Positions 32,851 through 43,831 of a stretch of DNA of 64,000 nt are shown here, one piece after another. The notes beneath the pieces are model-generated. The model made no database searches. It was not told the origin of the DNA and saw only the letters and a program-made list of their open reading frames with translations. Numbering within the stretch: the first letter of the stretch is position 1; each line of letters starts with the position of its first letter. Source of the DNA: Mesorhabditis belari (taxonomy: Eukaryota; Nematoda; Chromadorea; Rhabditida; Rhabditidae); the NCBI GenBank assembly GCA_958450365.1, contig CAUEEP010000755.1, forward strand, positions 1,013,501-1,077,500, read 5' to 3'. The position numbers and the translations under genes are program-made.

Positions 32851-33029
32851 GAATTAACAAGTTTTTGAAAAGTTCAAGATGTTTATAGTTTTTTAAAAAG
32901 TATTTTGAGTTTCTAAAAGGTTTTTTGATCATGAATCTGTTAAAGTGATCAAAGAAGAACCATCAACAACACATAGTAACGGCTGAACACCTCAGAGAAA
33001 CTTGGCTACTAAACAACGGGAAAACAAGA

Positions 33030-33211
33030 CTAATCTCGTTCAAAAGACTTTGAAAAACGGCAATCTGATAAGTGCACACGTCTATAAATGTAAGATCGAA
33101 GGCTGTCTTGAGTAGCTTCATGCAGGTGCTTGACGGATGCTTTCAAAGCTCCACAGACAGCTTCCACACCGTGCGTATGGACCGAACGATCTTTAGGATT
33201 CACAAAGTAAC
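33030..33211 (-). pseudogene. ISXO2-like transposase fragment
   Basis: An open minus-strand stretch reads YFVNPKDRSVHTHGVEAVCG and continues ALKASVKHLHEATQ. This fits the FV(D/N)P...HT..(I/V)E...LK block around the last catalytic Glu of ISXO2/Merlin-type DDE transposases. No other part of the enzyme is visible, and it differs from the element at 30726. Confidence 0.4.
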
Positions 33212-33646
33212 GTAAATGAAAGTGTATTCACTATGTTTTGTTTTTTTTTATTTACCTATTTTATTCTTTTATTTACTTAAATTTAAAATTGAAACTAACA
33301 GCGACAAAAAGAAGAATCATCAACACCGGAATTGGCCTAAAGACCTTGAGTTCCGCATCAAAGGAAGCAAACTAGCAGCGTCACGGCAAAAAAAAATTCG
33401 GTCTTTTTGTTTTCCTCTTTCAATTATTCATTTATCCCAAACACTCACTGGTATTGCCGCTTCAACATTCGTCCTCTATTATATTTTGTTTTGCTTTAAA
33501 ATTCATCTATCTCAACAATTTTCAATTTTCCCCTGCCCTCCTAGCTGTTGTTGGCTCATCGTTCGAAGAAAACAATTTTCACAAAGCCAAAAATGAAGCC
33601 GATTTTACAAGAATTGCCTTTGAAGAATTCTAATAGACTTTGTGGA

Positions 33647-33900
33647 TTTCGGAGAGCTTCGACTTCCTTCTTCCTTTCGGAGAGCTTCGACTTTCTTCCT
33701 TCTTCCTTTCGGAGAGCTTCGACTTTCTTCCTTCTTCCTTTCGGAGAGCTTCGACTTTCTTCCTTCTTCCTTTCGGAGAGCTTCGACTTTCTTCCTTCTT
33801 CCTTTCGGAGAGCTTCGACTTTCTTCCTTCTTCCTTTCGGAGAGCTTCGACTTTCTTCCTTCTTCCTTTCGGAGAGCTTCGACTTTCTTCCTTCTTTTCT
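33647..33900. repeat. 32-bp minisatellite
   Basis: About eight units of TTTCGGAGAGCTTCGACTTT + CTTCCTTCTTCC; the first is 28 bp. Because 32 is not a multiple of 3 and the unit lacks stops, all frames stay open. The long overlapping Ser/Phe/Leu- and Arg/Lys-rich ORFs here are artefacts. Confidence 0.9.
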
Positions 33901-34059
33901 TCCTGTTTAGCATTGTAGGTCGACCGGATATGAAGATACGTTTGAATGCAAGATCGAGAACGCTTCACAATTGCTACTTCACTCCATCGAAGTGTGTGCA
34001 ACACATTGACCTGGGTATTACGGTAGGAAGATTTCTTTGTTGAAAATTTGCTACATGTT

Positions 34060-34239
34060 ACGTGGAAATGGAAAGACTACCGTACCCTAACGCTGTCTGC
34101 TTCTAAAACGCATCAACGGCCTTCATTTAAATGAGAAGAATTGCCAACTTTTCCATTCTCGTGTAGATTTTGTTGTGTTAGTGCTTTCTGATTTCTCATT
34201 TGTTACATTCACGCTTTTATATTTACAGGCAACGAGGCA
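34060..34239 (+). repeat. Upstream block of coiled-coil copy B
   Basis: Shared block with GACTACCGTACCCTAACGCT, GCATCAACGGCCTTCATTTA, TCTCGTGTAGATTTTGTTG and then CACGCTTTTATATTTACAG before the ATG. Confidence 0.65.
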
Positions 34240-36818
34240 ATGAGTGGAGCAATCGGGTCGCGAATCGAAGTTGGGCCCTGTGGTTGCGAGGAGAGCATGC
34301 AGTTGCGGCATGTGAGTTTATGGTTTTTGGTCGTTTCTGGCAAATTAGACACCCTAAGTACTATAGAAGTTTTTATAATATGTCTTGGTTGAAAAGCTTA
34401 GCTAATATCTTGCAATGGTGCTTGCTTCAAAAGCAGAACAAATTATGACGAGTTGTTGCAAAGTTAGTTTTTGATCAACTTAAATGCTTGGCGGCTTCAA
34501 AGGTTTCATTGTTAGTTTGCCAAGTTTGGCTGTCTAATCATCAAATGTTTGACCTTTTCGATCCGTAGAATTTAGAAATATTCGTGTTGACGATGTAATC
34601 TGTTACATAGATAGTAAAATTCTATCTAGCAATTGGGGTTGGGGATCTATATTTTTGATTTCTTTACTTTTCGGTTTAGGTGAGTCGTTACGTAGCTGGT
34701 GAATCAGCAAGGAAAACTATAGCCTGTCCCCGATCAGGTCTCCGGGTGCAAGGAAGGCTGGAGCTGGGTGAATCTTGCTATAGCCCGTGCCCCGTCAGGA
34801 CTCGGGGTGTGCTGAACCGTGGCTTAGAAAAATAGAAGTTTAATTTTCAACGTGTCGAAATGTCGGTTTTTCAGTTGAAAATCTATGGTATAACTGTCAA
34901 ATTGGTGCACAGTGCCCTAGATTACTCTGAAATGTGAAGAAATCAAAAATATGGGTCCCCCAACCCAAAAAGTATCAAAAGTATTATTTAAGCTAAAACT
35001 TTTTAGAGAAACAACTCACTACAAGAACAGCTCCAATATCTCACGGATGTCGTTGGCAAGGATGAGACTGAGGTAAACTTTGCACATAGTAAAACCTTTA
35101 AAAATCTTTTTTAGGGTGATCACGTGTCTTTGATGGAACAAAACGAAGATCTTCGTCAAAAGAATTATCATCTGGATGCTGACAACAAGAAGTTACGACA
35201 GGATGTTGAAGTAATCTTTAGCATTTATAGTTCAACTGAGAATATTTTAAAGAAAGGACTGCAAGTTTGTTTCATTTAGATTCTGAAGGGAACTCATCAA
35301 CTTCACACGGATATGAAGAACCCCTTGATCTACTCGTCGGAGCCATTTGGGAAGGATGAGCCAACCGAGAAGAAAGTGGGAGTGATTCGCAATGCTTTTT
35401 GGGCAAAACATGTAAGAAATCATAGTTAGACAGGGCCCAAGTCCCCTTGCACCAAGTTGATATGAGAACATTTAGATTTTATAAGTCATTAAAGCATCGT
35501 TAAACTTTTTAAAACGGATGTAACTTATTTCTTTTAGGATATGTCTGACGCTGAAGTTCAAACTGAAGACTTCAGACATCTCCAGGATGGACACGCTGTG
35601 TGTACAACTATCAAGGTAAAGGTATTGTCATTTTCTCTATATATCATACGATTATGAATCACTAAACTGTAAAATTAAAAAAAACCAACTTTAGATGATT
35701 GAAGCACTTTATCAAGAAGTCAAGAATAAACAGGTCGCAATGGAAAAAGACCTTTGGGTAAACGCTTTAAGTATTGCTTTTAAAAGTTTTTCTTTTAGTC
35801 AGCTGCACAAAAGATTGCGATGGTTGTTGAACGGTTAGAAATAGAATTGGCGGCTAAGCAGGTATTTTCATTTTCTCTATATATCAACGGCGATTATGAA
35901 TCACTAAACTGTAAAATTAAAAACCCACTTTAGGTGTTTGAAGCACATTGTCAACAACTCCTGGATGAGCAGGCCACAATGGAAAAAGAGCTGGGGGTAA
36001 ACGCTTTAAGTATTGCTTTTAAAAGTTTTTCTTTTAGTCAACTACACAAAAAACGGCGAGGGTTTTTGAACGCTTAGAAATAGAATTGGCGGCTAAGCAG
36101 GTAATGGACTTGAATAAGTGAACCTCAATGGAAGACTTCAGGCTCTTCAAGCTGATTACGACCGTGTCAAGGCTGATCAAGACCGTGTCAAGGCTGATCA
36201 ACAAAAGGTTTGCGCCGTTTTCTTATTGATTAAATTTTTGGTTTAGTTCCTTCTCCGGCAAGAACGCGACCAGCAAGAATTCGAAGAACTTCTGGATCTT
36301 TGTCGAAAAGCTGTTGAGGTTGTTGATACTTATGGATATCGATATTTCTTTCATTTAGCAAAATGAGAAGCTCCGCGATGAAATGAAACATCAAAGGCTG
36401 GTCACGTTTGGGACTAATGCAGTTTCGGATCAAACGTGTTCATCGCTTGCGCATTCGGTAACTAATGTTTTTAAGCTGAATGTTTGATATTTGTTACATA
36501 GTTATGGGGTACAATTGACAATTGTTATTGCTTTCGATATCACCTTTGTTTTAGCTCTCAGAAGCGATTGGGAAACAAAACGAGGTTGGCCAAATGATCG
36601 TTAATGTTCAGACGAAGCAAAAACCAGGGTTGTTAATTCATCACAATTAAAAACGAGAATATTGTTAATACAATTTCTTTAGCACTAGCGGATGCTTCAA
36701 GCCTCTTCTGGTGGGCTTCTTGGTGACCGTCACCATCGTCTTCCTCGTCTCGCTCGTTTCCATCTCCATCGACTCAACCGACCCAAATGCGCTTTATGAT
36801 CGACATCACTACATCTAA
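34240..36818 (+). CDS. Coiled-coil, tail-anchored protein family, copy B
   Basis: Same architecture as copy A: MSGAIGSRIEVGPCGCEESM leader, then NSLQEQLQYLTDVVGKDETE. A separate exon has GDHVSLMEQNEDLRQKNYHL, followed by the acidic DVQTEDF-type exon. Exon pairs (MIEALYQEVKNKQVAMEKDL; VFEAHCQQLLDEQATMEKEL, each followed by a KIA/KTARVxERLEIELAAKQ exon) come next, with ADYDRVKADQDRVKADQ and FLLRQERDQQEFEELLDLC. QNEKLRDEMKHQRLV precedes the anchor exon SGCFKPLLVGFLVTVTIVFL, which ends DPNALYDRHHYI. It keeps exons fused or shortened in copy A, so it may be closest to the ancestral form. Intron 1 holds a palindromic element (34633-34977). The hydrophobic tail suggests post-translational insertion in ER or another endomembrane. 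Function unknown. Confidence 0.7.
34633..34977. mobile_element. Palindromic element, family 3, in copy B intron
   Basis: The ends are TTGGGGATCTATATTTTTGA and TCAAAAATATGGGTCCCCCA, near-complementary. They enclose GAGTCGTTACGTAGCTGGTG and repeated CTATAGCC(T/C)GT motifs. It matches 54141-54567 in the same intron of copy F, but the middle part is inverted between the two, typical of foldback elements. Another end is at about 62903. Confidence 0.65.
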
Positions 36819-37029
36819 AATTTGCTTCCGTTATAGATTTTTGGTCTTTCGCTCCATTTATTTGTTTTTATGTTACGAATTTGTTTTAGCATTTAATGCC
36901 AATTAAATGACCTATTTTTACTCGGTCTTAGACTGTCATGTTACTAATTTCAAATTTTTTGTTTTATGATTTCTTTGAAATGTTGAATAATCATATATGG
37001 TGATGAAATCATGGAAAGAGATCCGAAAG

Positions 37030-37760
37030 AAAGATTGTTTTAAATTTGCGGGCCAGCTTACCGTGCAATTTCCATCGCCTTCACCCCAGTTCTTTGCGTT
37101 CGTGAGCGACAATTGGAATTGTGGATTCTTCGGGAAGGTGGCTAAAAGAATGAATTCCTATTCGATAGGTCGCTCACCAAAACTCCCCATCCGCATTAAA
37201 AGCCACTTGTAGCTTCGGCTTCTCCGTTTAGTTCACCGAATTTCACGAAGAATTGTTGTACGACCATACGCTGTTCATTCCTGGAAATGAATTGGAATCG
37301 AACAGCAGTGATGCTGTACGCGTGTCCCATGATTAACCCGTTTCTCAGCTGGTTCTCAAGGCTGTTTGGATCGGCCTGAAAAGAGAATCTTACTATTTGT
37401 TAATTCAGTAATTCACTATTTGCTAGCTCAAAGTCTATTCGATTTTACTTTTGCATCAAACTCACATCAATACTTGCACAGAAGAAAGAGCCCATTTGAA
37501 AGCCGCGAACAATCATAGCCATCAACGTGTTCTTGTCGGTTTTTCGCAAATCGAAATGCTCAGTTAGACCAGAAGTATTTTCGGATACTAATCTAACCAT
37601 GAAACCAAAATTGATTTTGAATCCAAATTCCAAACGTGCACTTTCAAAAGTAGAGTGTGCTTCTCTCAAATCATGTTTTCTAAAAATTGCTAAACTACCG
37701 TAATCCAACGTAATCCAATCGTAAAGTAGAAAGTTATTTTCATTTTCAAAAGTCAAAACG
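37030..37760 (-). pseudogene. Rearranged calpain fragment
   Basis: The minus strand shows [13 protein letters not shown] (37,080-37,140), a decayed EFW/Trp-rich exon with an in-frame stop (37,165-37,290), [16 protein letters not shown] with the catalytic His (37,300-37,378), and GLTEHFDLRKTDKNTLMAMI then FQMGSFFCASID (37,470-37,600). Exon order is preserved but several exons, including the VRNPWG exon, are missing. A non-functional calpain remnant. Confidence 0.75.
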
Positions 37761-38659
37761 AAGTGTAACTATCGCTTTTTTCTCTCTATTTTTTTGCGAA
37801 CAGGATTTGATATTAATCTTTAGATAATCTCGAAAAGCATAGCATATATAGAAAATGAGTAACGGCTCAATGAATACGGGGAAAATTTTATTGAAAGTAG
37901 ACTTTTACTGATCACTTTTTTTAGGACCCAGGAACTCCAAGTAGAACTCCCAGTACTCCCTGTAGAACTCCCTGTAGAACTCCCACCAAGTTTTCCATCT
38001 CTGCGATGGTAAACTCATAATCAAGCACAGAAAAAAAGACAAATTTATTGCCAAATGTGATCTATGTGCAAAAGAATGCACACCTCTTTACTCTAACGGC
38101 AACGACTTCAATGAGAAACCATTCGAGAGTAGTTTTCTTTTTTCTTTATTATTGCAAATACTCAAATCAAGATAAGGATTCTAAGGCATGGAAAGAGGCT
38201 GAAAGTAATGTAAAGTAATCGTAAAATCTAATCGTAAAATCGTTGAAGCGAGCATGTATGAACGAAGAAACGCCGCAGACGCAAATGTCTAAATTTTATT
38301 TTTAGTTCGAAAAGTATTCTGTCGATTTCTTTTATTTAAAAAGAACGACAGCATTTGCATTAGCCGAAACGAATATTTCCATTGATCAACTAAAGCGTAG
38401 TAAGCGATGCGGAGCTTGGCTCGAATCACAGAATGTGCCTTTGTAGCGCTTAGAAATGCTGCCTAATGCTTAGAAAAAGGCAATAATACCGATGAATTAT
38501 GGACGATCTTTGCAAAGTACTAGACGCCTATAGATTAAGTGATAAAACGTAATTTTTGTTGCAAACGGTGCTAAAGCAAATACTAATGCAGCCATTAATT
38601 TGAATCTAGCAAGGTACAAGCAATCATAACTTAGATCTCTTATTTACCTTTAGAATACT

Positions 38660-38977
38660 TTGTTTTGCTCATTTGTTTCACACTATGATGGCTTTAAAGA
38701 TGAGGCTGAAGTTTCCATAATTGTAGAAAAAGTCAGAGCTGCTATTACTTATCGTTTAAGAAAATCGGCAGCAGTGAAGCTTGAGAGTTACAATGTTCCA
38801 CTAGCCTCAAAGCATGTCGCCATTTTTGAAAGTCAGAAACATCATCTCATTACCGAAGCAATAAACGTGAATTTTAGTTATTGGGTTAGTGGGTATGACT
38901 TTGCACGTTTTTTCAAATTAAATTCCATAGATGTAAACAAAAATGAGGGCAAAAATGGTTTTATGGAAAATAGATAG
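38660..38977 (+). CDS. Unrecognised ORF of 105 residues
   Basis: Opens just after a TTACCTTTAG-like acceptor. Contains DEAEVSIIVEKVRAAITYRL and HLITEAINVNFSYWVSGYDF. No family recognised, no signal peptide or membrane segment. The flanks (37,800-39,100) are AT-rich and not shared with the repeat units, so this may be part of an inserted element or a small orphan gene. Confidence 0.3.
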   Translation: MFCSFVSHYDGFKDEAEVSIIVEKVRAAITYRLRKSAAVKLESYNVPLASKHVAIFESQKHHLITEAINVNFSYWVSGYDFARFFKLNSIDVNKNEGKNGFMENR

Positions 38978-39147
38978 GTGAACATTCACTCTTTCTTTTG
39001 AAAACAATACACTTTCACTTTTGACATTTGGCTTTTGGGAATTTTACTTTACTTTGTTCTAACTATTGAAAATCTACTATCTGGAGATCTGCGACACGTT
39101 AAGTTGTACGAATTTCTACAAGGACAGTGGCCTCTAGTGGTCAGCTA

Positions 39148-39600
39148 ATATTGAGAATGTTTCTGTGGAAGGATCAGCTCCACTACGGACATGTGCAAAC
39201 TGCTTTGTTAAATTCCGTTCTGGAGATGAATCTTCGAAGACAAAGGAAGGGGCCATCCAGCAGGGACAATGCCTAGTTGCTCGACATGACATGACATGAT
39301 AACTGCACGTTTTGAAAATAACTCGTTCTACACTAAACTCACTTGATGGGAGGTGATGGCCTCTTCGGCATACAGCCCTGATATTGCACCTTCTATTACT
39401 ACTTATTGCGGGCGATGAGCGATGATTTGGCGTATAAACACTTTGATTCCGAAGACGAGGCCAAAACAAATCGTTGATGGGTTGGTTTGCGCCAAAACGG
39501 CATTTTTGACGAGACGGGCATTCGACTTCTACCAGTAAAATGGGCACCAATCATACAAAATAACGGCAAATATCTTGTATCATTCGAAGCTGTCCATTGA
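39148..39600 (+). pseudogene. Internally deleted mariner transposase
   Basis: The plus strand encodes a mariner N-terminal HTH end (RTCANCFVKFRSGDESSKTK) and, after a break, the mariner C-terminus (LLRAMSDDLAYKHFDSEDEA; GIFDETGIRLLPVKW; IIQNNGKYL). A stop lies in between and the central catalytic region is gone. It is distinct from the mariner at 50635. The reverse-strand ORF here is a shadow. Confidence 0.6.
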
Positions 39601-39897
39601 AGAAATATTTCATTTCAAACAACGTGCCAAAACGACAGGTTTCAAACTACCTACCCAATATCCATTGGCTTTTTAATAAAATTTTGAAGTGAATAGAGAT
39701 AATTTTTGGCACTCGTGCCTAAGCTCCAACTTTTATTAAAAATTCCAATGAAACACTTGAAACGTTTGAAACATTTCAAATTTACAAAGATACAAATTCT
39801 AAAACCGAGTAAAACAGAAAAACAGAGTAAAAACCGAATCGTCATTGAATGCTAAAATATGCAGCGAAAAACCAAAAATCTAGAACGGAAACAAATT

Positions 39898-41771
39898 TTA
39901 GACGTATTGCTGTCGATTATAGAGAGCATTTGGGTCGGTTGAGTCGATGGAGACGGAAACGGAAGCGAGCGAGGCGAAGAAGACCATGACGATCACCAAG
40001 AAGCCCACCAGAAGAGATTTGAAGCATCCGTCAGCCCTAAAGGAATTGCTTTAACAATTGTACTCGTTTTTAACTGTGATGAATCAACCAACCCTGGCTC
40101 TTGCTTCTTCAGAACATTGACGATCCTTTGGTCGAAATCGTTTTGTTTCGCAATAGCTTCTTCGAGCTAAAAGATAGGTGATATCAAAAACAATAACAAT
40201 TGTCAATTGTACCTGGTATGTACCTATAACTATGTAACAAACCTAGGCATTTAGCTCAAAGACGTTAAAAGTTACCCCAAGTTCCACAAACAATCGACCC
40301 ATTGGCTCCAAAACTCCATTTTCCTTTTCTCGATCGATAGTTTTAGATACAGTGTGTTCAACCTCGAGATGTCCGAAGTCTTCAGTCTGAGCGTCAGACA
40401 TTTCCTAAAAGAAATAAGTTACATCCCGTTCTAAAAAGTTTAACAATGCTTTCATGACTTATAAAACCTATATGTTCTCATATCAACTTGGCACCAGGGG
40501 ACTGGGCCCCTGTCTAACTATTACATCTTACATGTTTTGCCATTACATTTGAGTAATTCAAGGTTAGTGAGTGAACGGTCAGGCCTAACAATCCAGCTTT
40601 GATTTCTATCGATCATACCCAACTCCCTTTACACCAACAATTATTCTCAACACTCCCACTTTTTCCCTGTTGGCTCATCCTTCCCAAATGGCTCCGACGA
40701 GTCGATCAAGGGGTTCATCATATCCGTGTGAAGTTGATGACTTCCCTTCAGAATCTAAATGAAATAAACTTAGCTTGCAGTCATTTCTTTAAAATATGCT
40801 GCAATCAACTATAATTGTTAAAGATTACTTCAGCTAATCGTAACTTCTCTTTATCAGCCTCCAGGTGATCGTTCTTTTGACCAAGAGCTTCGTTTTGTTC
40901 CATCAAAGACATGTGATCACCCTAAAAAGATTTTTAAAGGTTTTACTATATGCAAAGTTTACCCCATTCTCATCCTTGCCAACGAAATCTGTGAGACATT
41001 GGGGCTGTTCTTGTTGTGAGTCGCTTTTCTAGAAAGTTTTATATTAAATAAGGTTCAAGAATTTAGTACTAATAAAGTTGGGGGGCAAATAATGTGCTTA
41101 TTCTGAGATGAAGTGGCCAAAACGTACCCGGTACTGGCCTAGTTGGGAGGGGGGGGGGCACTTTGTTTTCTTCAAAACCCCTTTCTCTGGGGTAGTTTTA
41201 TGCGTTTATTCCGGAAAACACAACGCGAGCTTAGGAAAATGCTTGGGAAAAAAGTGTCGGGGCTTCAAAGTGCGCGCTTATACAGCGTGATGAGCGGGAT
41301 ACACAGAAGGAAGAGGTCTAAAAAATGGTCTCTCAAAACATTTTTTGAAACCAAAAACACTTCTTCTGGCATAATTTAACCTAATGATCTGTTTTCTGAT
41401 GAAATTAAAGCAAAATTTAAAAAAATTTTTCCAAATTTCGACCATGTACCTACGTAACACTTGTAACAGATTACTAGCCAAACTTCGTAAACTAATAATG
41501 AAACCTTTTAAACTGCCAAGCATCTCAGTAACTTTGATCACAAACTAACTTCACAACAACTCGTCATAATTTGTTCTGCTTTTGAACAAAGCACCATTGA
41601 AGATATTAGCTAAGCTTTTCAACCAAGATGTATTAGAAAAACTTCTATAGTACTTAGGGTATCTAATTTGCCAAAAACGACCAAAAGCCATAAACTCACA
41701 TGCCGCAACTGAACGCTCTCCTCGCAACCCCAGGGCGCAACTTCGATTCGCGGCGAGACTGTTCCACTCAT
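39898..41771 (-). CDS. Coiled-coil, tail-anchored family, copy C (inverted, shortened)
   Basis: Inverted copy reading leftward. It has the MSGTVSPRIEVAPWGCEER leader, then NSLQ-type exons, DHMSLMEQNEALGQKNDHLE and an EMSDAQTEDFGHLE exon. That exon runs into a unique EHTVSKTIDREKENG then VLEPMGRLFVELG segment instead of the usual exon pairs. It continues with EAIAKQNDFDQRIVNVLKKQ and an anchor exon DGCFKSLLVGFLVIVMVFF that ends DPNALYNRQQYV. The repeated coiled-coil pairs and the QNEKLRDEM exon are missing. The leader has Trp for one Cys-adjacent residue. A hAT-like fragment (about 41,050-41,400) lies in intron 1. Possibly coding but rearranged. Confidence 0.5.
41050..41400. mobile_element. 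Fragment of hAT-like element in copy C intron
   Basis: Contains AGTTGGGGGGCAAAT and CCAAAACGTACCCGGTACTG, GTAGTTTTATGC and GGGGCTTCAAAGTGC blocks shared with the complete element at 48472-49092 and with 63,100-63,470. Only one terminal repeat is recognisable. Confidence 0.5.
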
Positions 41772-41774
41772 TGC

Positions 41775-42045
41775 TTCGTTGCCTGTAAAAAAGTCAATAT
41801 AAAAGCGTGAATGTGCAAAATGAGAAAACAGAAAGTACTAAAACAACAAAATCTACACGAGAATGAAAAGTCCGCAATTCTTCTCATTTAAATAAGGCGT
41901 GTTGATGCGTTTTAGAATCAGGCAGCGTTGGGGTACGGTAGCTTTCCCATTTCCACTGTAACGTTCAGCAATTTCATTGTTTTACCCTGAAATTCTTGAA
42001 TTTTCTGCATTCTTGTCGATTCTTTTTATTTTATTTTGCACTCAA
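41775..42045 (-). repeat. Upstream block of coiled-coil copy C
   Basis: Inverted version of the shared block (CAGCGTTGGGGTACGGTAG; CAATTTCATTGTTTTAC; TTCTTGAATTTTCTGCATTC). It confirms that the inversion carried gene and upstream block together. Confidence 0.65.
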
Positions 42046-42179
42046 TATCTACAGATGTGAGTTTTTGTCCGAGGAGTGGGGTTGTTGAATTGTATTGATA
42101 AAGGGGTCGAATCCGAACAATCCAAAAATTTATTGTCAAACCCAGCCGAAAACCCCGCCTATCGATGTAAAAGAATAAG

Positions 42180-42780
42180 CGTGCAAAAGCCAAAATTGGT
42201 TTAAAATCGCAAATGAAGGCAAGCTTGCCGGAAAATCGACATGGCTTTGAGTCAGTGGCAAGAGATAAAGGATAAAATAACAAAACAAAGCTGACGAACT
42301 AAAAAAAGTCAAGTCCATTGTGCTGTTGATCTACTTGAGTTCCCTGAATTTTCTTGTTGTTAGACAATCATTGCGTAAACTGACCGCATTTTGAGATCTC
42401 CATTCGAGTAATGAGAAATGAGAAAAAGAAAATCTGATTCTTTATAGGGCTCAAATGTCTCTATTGTTATCCAATCTATCCACTTTTTCTCTGATCCAAA
42501 AGAACAGCAGTGATGCTGTACGCGTGTCCCATGATTAACCCGTTACTCAGCTGGTTCTCAAAGCTGTTTGGATCGGCCTGAAAAGAGAATCTTACAGTAA
42601 TTCACTAGTTGCTAGCTCAAAGTCTATTCGATTTTACTTTTGCATGAAACTCACATTAATACTTGCACAGAAGAAAGAGCCCATTTGAAAGCCGCGAACA
42701 ATCATAGCCATCAACGTGTTCTTGTCGGTTTTTCGCAAATCGAAATGCTCAGTTAGACCAGCTGAAATATTTTCGAATAC
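42180..42780 (-). pseudogene. Calpain fragment beside copy C
   Basis: The minus strand has part of the last exon (about 42,320-42,440), a junction near 42,480, then the catalytic-His exon ([16 protein letters not shown], 42,510-42,580) and LTEHFDLRKTDKNTLMAMIV (about 42,640-42,760). All exons between them are deleted. Non-functional. Confidence 0.7.
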
Positions 42781-42841
42781 TGACAATGAAATTTAAAATT
42801 TGATTTGAATGCAAATTCAACTTGAACTTTTAAAAGTTACC

Positions 42842-43229
42842 CGTGAAATCCTCGAGCTCGTCCGTCGGAACCCGGCCATCGAGCCACTCGTAACAAGTGA
42901 TCATCCTTACCCCTTAACGATCTTCGATCACCTCATCTATTTGTGATTGTCAAGTTATCCACTTGTCAAAGAAGTAAATGATTTAAATCTGATACCAAAC
43001 ATTAAACTTACATGTGGCCGAAGTCATTTCACCGGCTCAGATAGCGATTGTCTGGAATTATTGGTTGTTACTTGAATGCAATTTTCAAAATTTCACAAAC
43101 TTTGTGGAAAATCTTGTTTCCATCAAAGGCTCCATCGGTTCGACCCGTGTCATTTTCGATCTTGTTGAAGCTAAAAGGGAAAAGCTAGACTGGACTTTTG
43201 TCGTGCACTTTGTAAGTAAAAATCTGTAA
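42842..43229 (+). other. Repeated exon-like segment upstream of copy D
   Basis: Open segment EILELVRRNPAIEPLVTSDH (42,850-42,955), then the stretch SIKGSIGSTRVIFDLVEAKR that ends in VVHF just before a GTAAGT donor. The second part is repeated at 53,257-53,440 and 57,830-57,975, each time upstream of a coiled-coil copy. Length and splice-like ends suggest a degraded multi-exon gene, possibly F-box-associated, but I do not recognise the domain. Confidence 0.35.
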
Positions 43230-43289
43230 ACAGAGCGTTTCTGGCGCACTGAATACGAGGGTTTGCCGCTGCAGACTTGAAAAATTCAT

Positions 43290-43830
43290 ATCTGTACATA
43301 TTGAGTGCAAAATAAACTAAACAATCGGCAAGAATGCAGAAAATTCAAGAAGTTCAAAGTAAAACAATGAAATTGCTCGACGTTACAGTGGAAATGGAAA
43401 GACTACCGTACCCCAACGCTGTCTGATTCTAAAACGTATCAACGGCCTTGATTGAGTGCAAAATAAACTTTAAAAAATCGACAAGAATGCAGAAAATTCA
43501 GGAATTTCAAAGTAAAACAATGAAATTACAGTGAAAAATGGAAAGACTACCGTACCGTAACCCTATCGTACTGTACCAAAATAAACTTAAAAATCAACAA
43601 AAATGTAGAAAATTAAATAATTTCAAAGCAAAACAACGAAATTCCAGTAGAAATGAAAAAACTACCGTACCCCAACGCTGTCTGATTCTAAAACGCATCA
43701 ACGAACTTTATTTAACTGAGAAGAATTGTGAACTTTTCATTCTCGTGTAGATTTTGTTGCTTTAGCGCTTTCTGTTTTGTCATTTTGCACATTCACGCTT
43801 TTATATTGACTTTTTTACAGGCAACGAAGC
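43290..43830 (+). repeat. Tripled upstream block of coiled-coil copy D
   Basis: Three tandem versions of the shared upstream block, each with an ACTACCGTACC motif (43,400; 43,548; 43,663). The last runs on to TTTTTTACAGGCAACGAAGC before the ATG. Confidence 0.65.
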
Positions 43831-43831
43831 A

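Noticed and set aside
33548..34043. Several overlapping Ser/Phe/Leu- and Arg/Lys/Glu-rich ORFs
   Set aside because: A 32-bp minisatellite without stops keeps every frame open; no start context or conserved domain.
34680..34830. tRNA or structured RNA gene suggested by GC-rich GTCGTTACGTAGCTGG and CTATAGCC motifs
   Set aside because: No cloverleaf or A/B box found; the stretch belongs to a palindromic element also present at 54141.
39134..39550. 138-residue minus-strand ORF
   Set aside because: The opposite strand carries recognisable mariner fragments; the ORF is their shadow.
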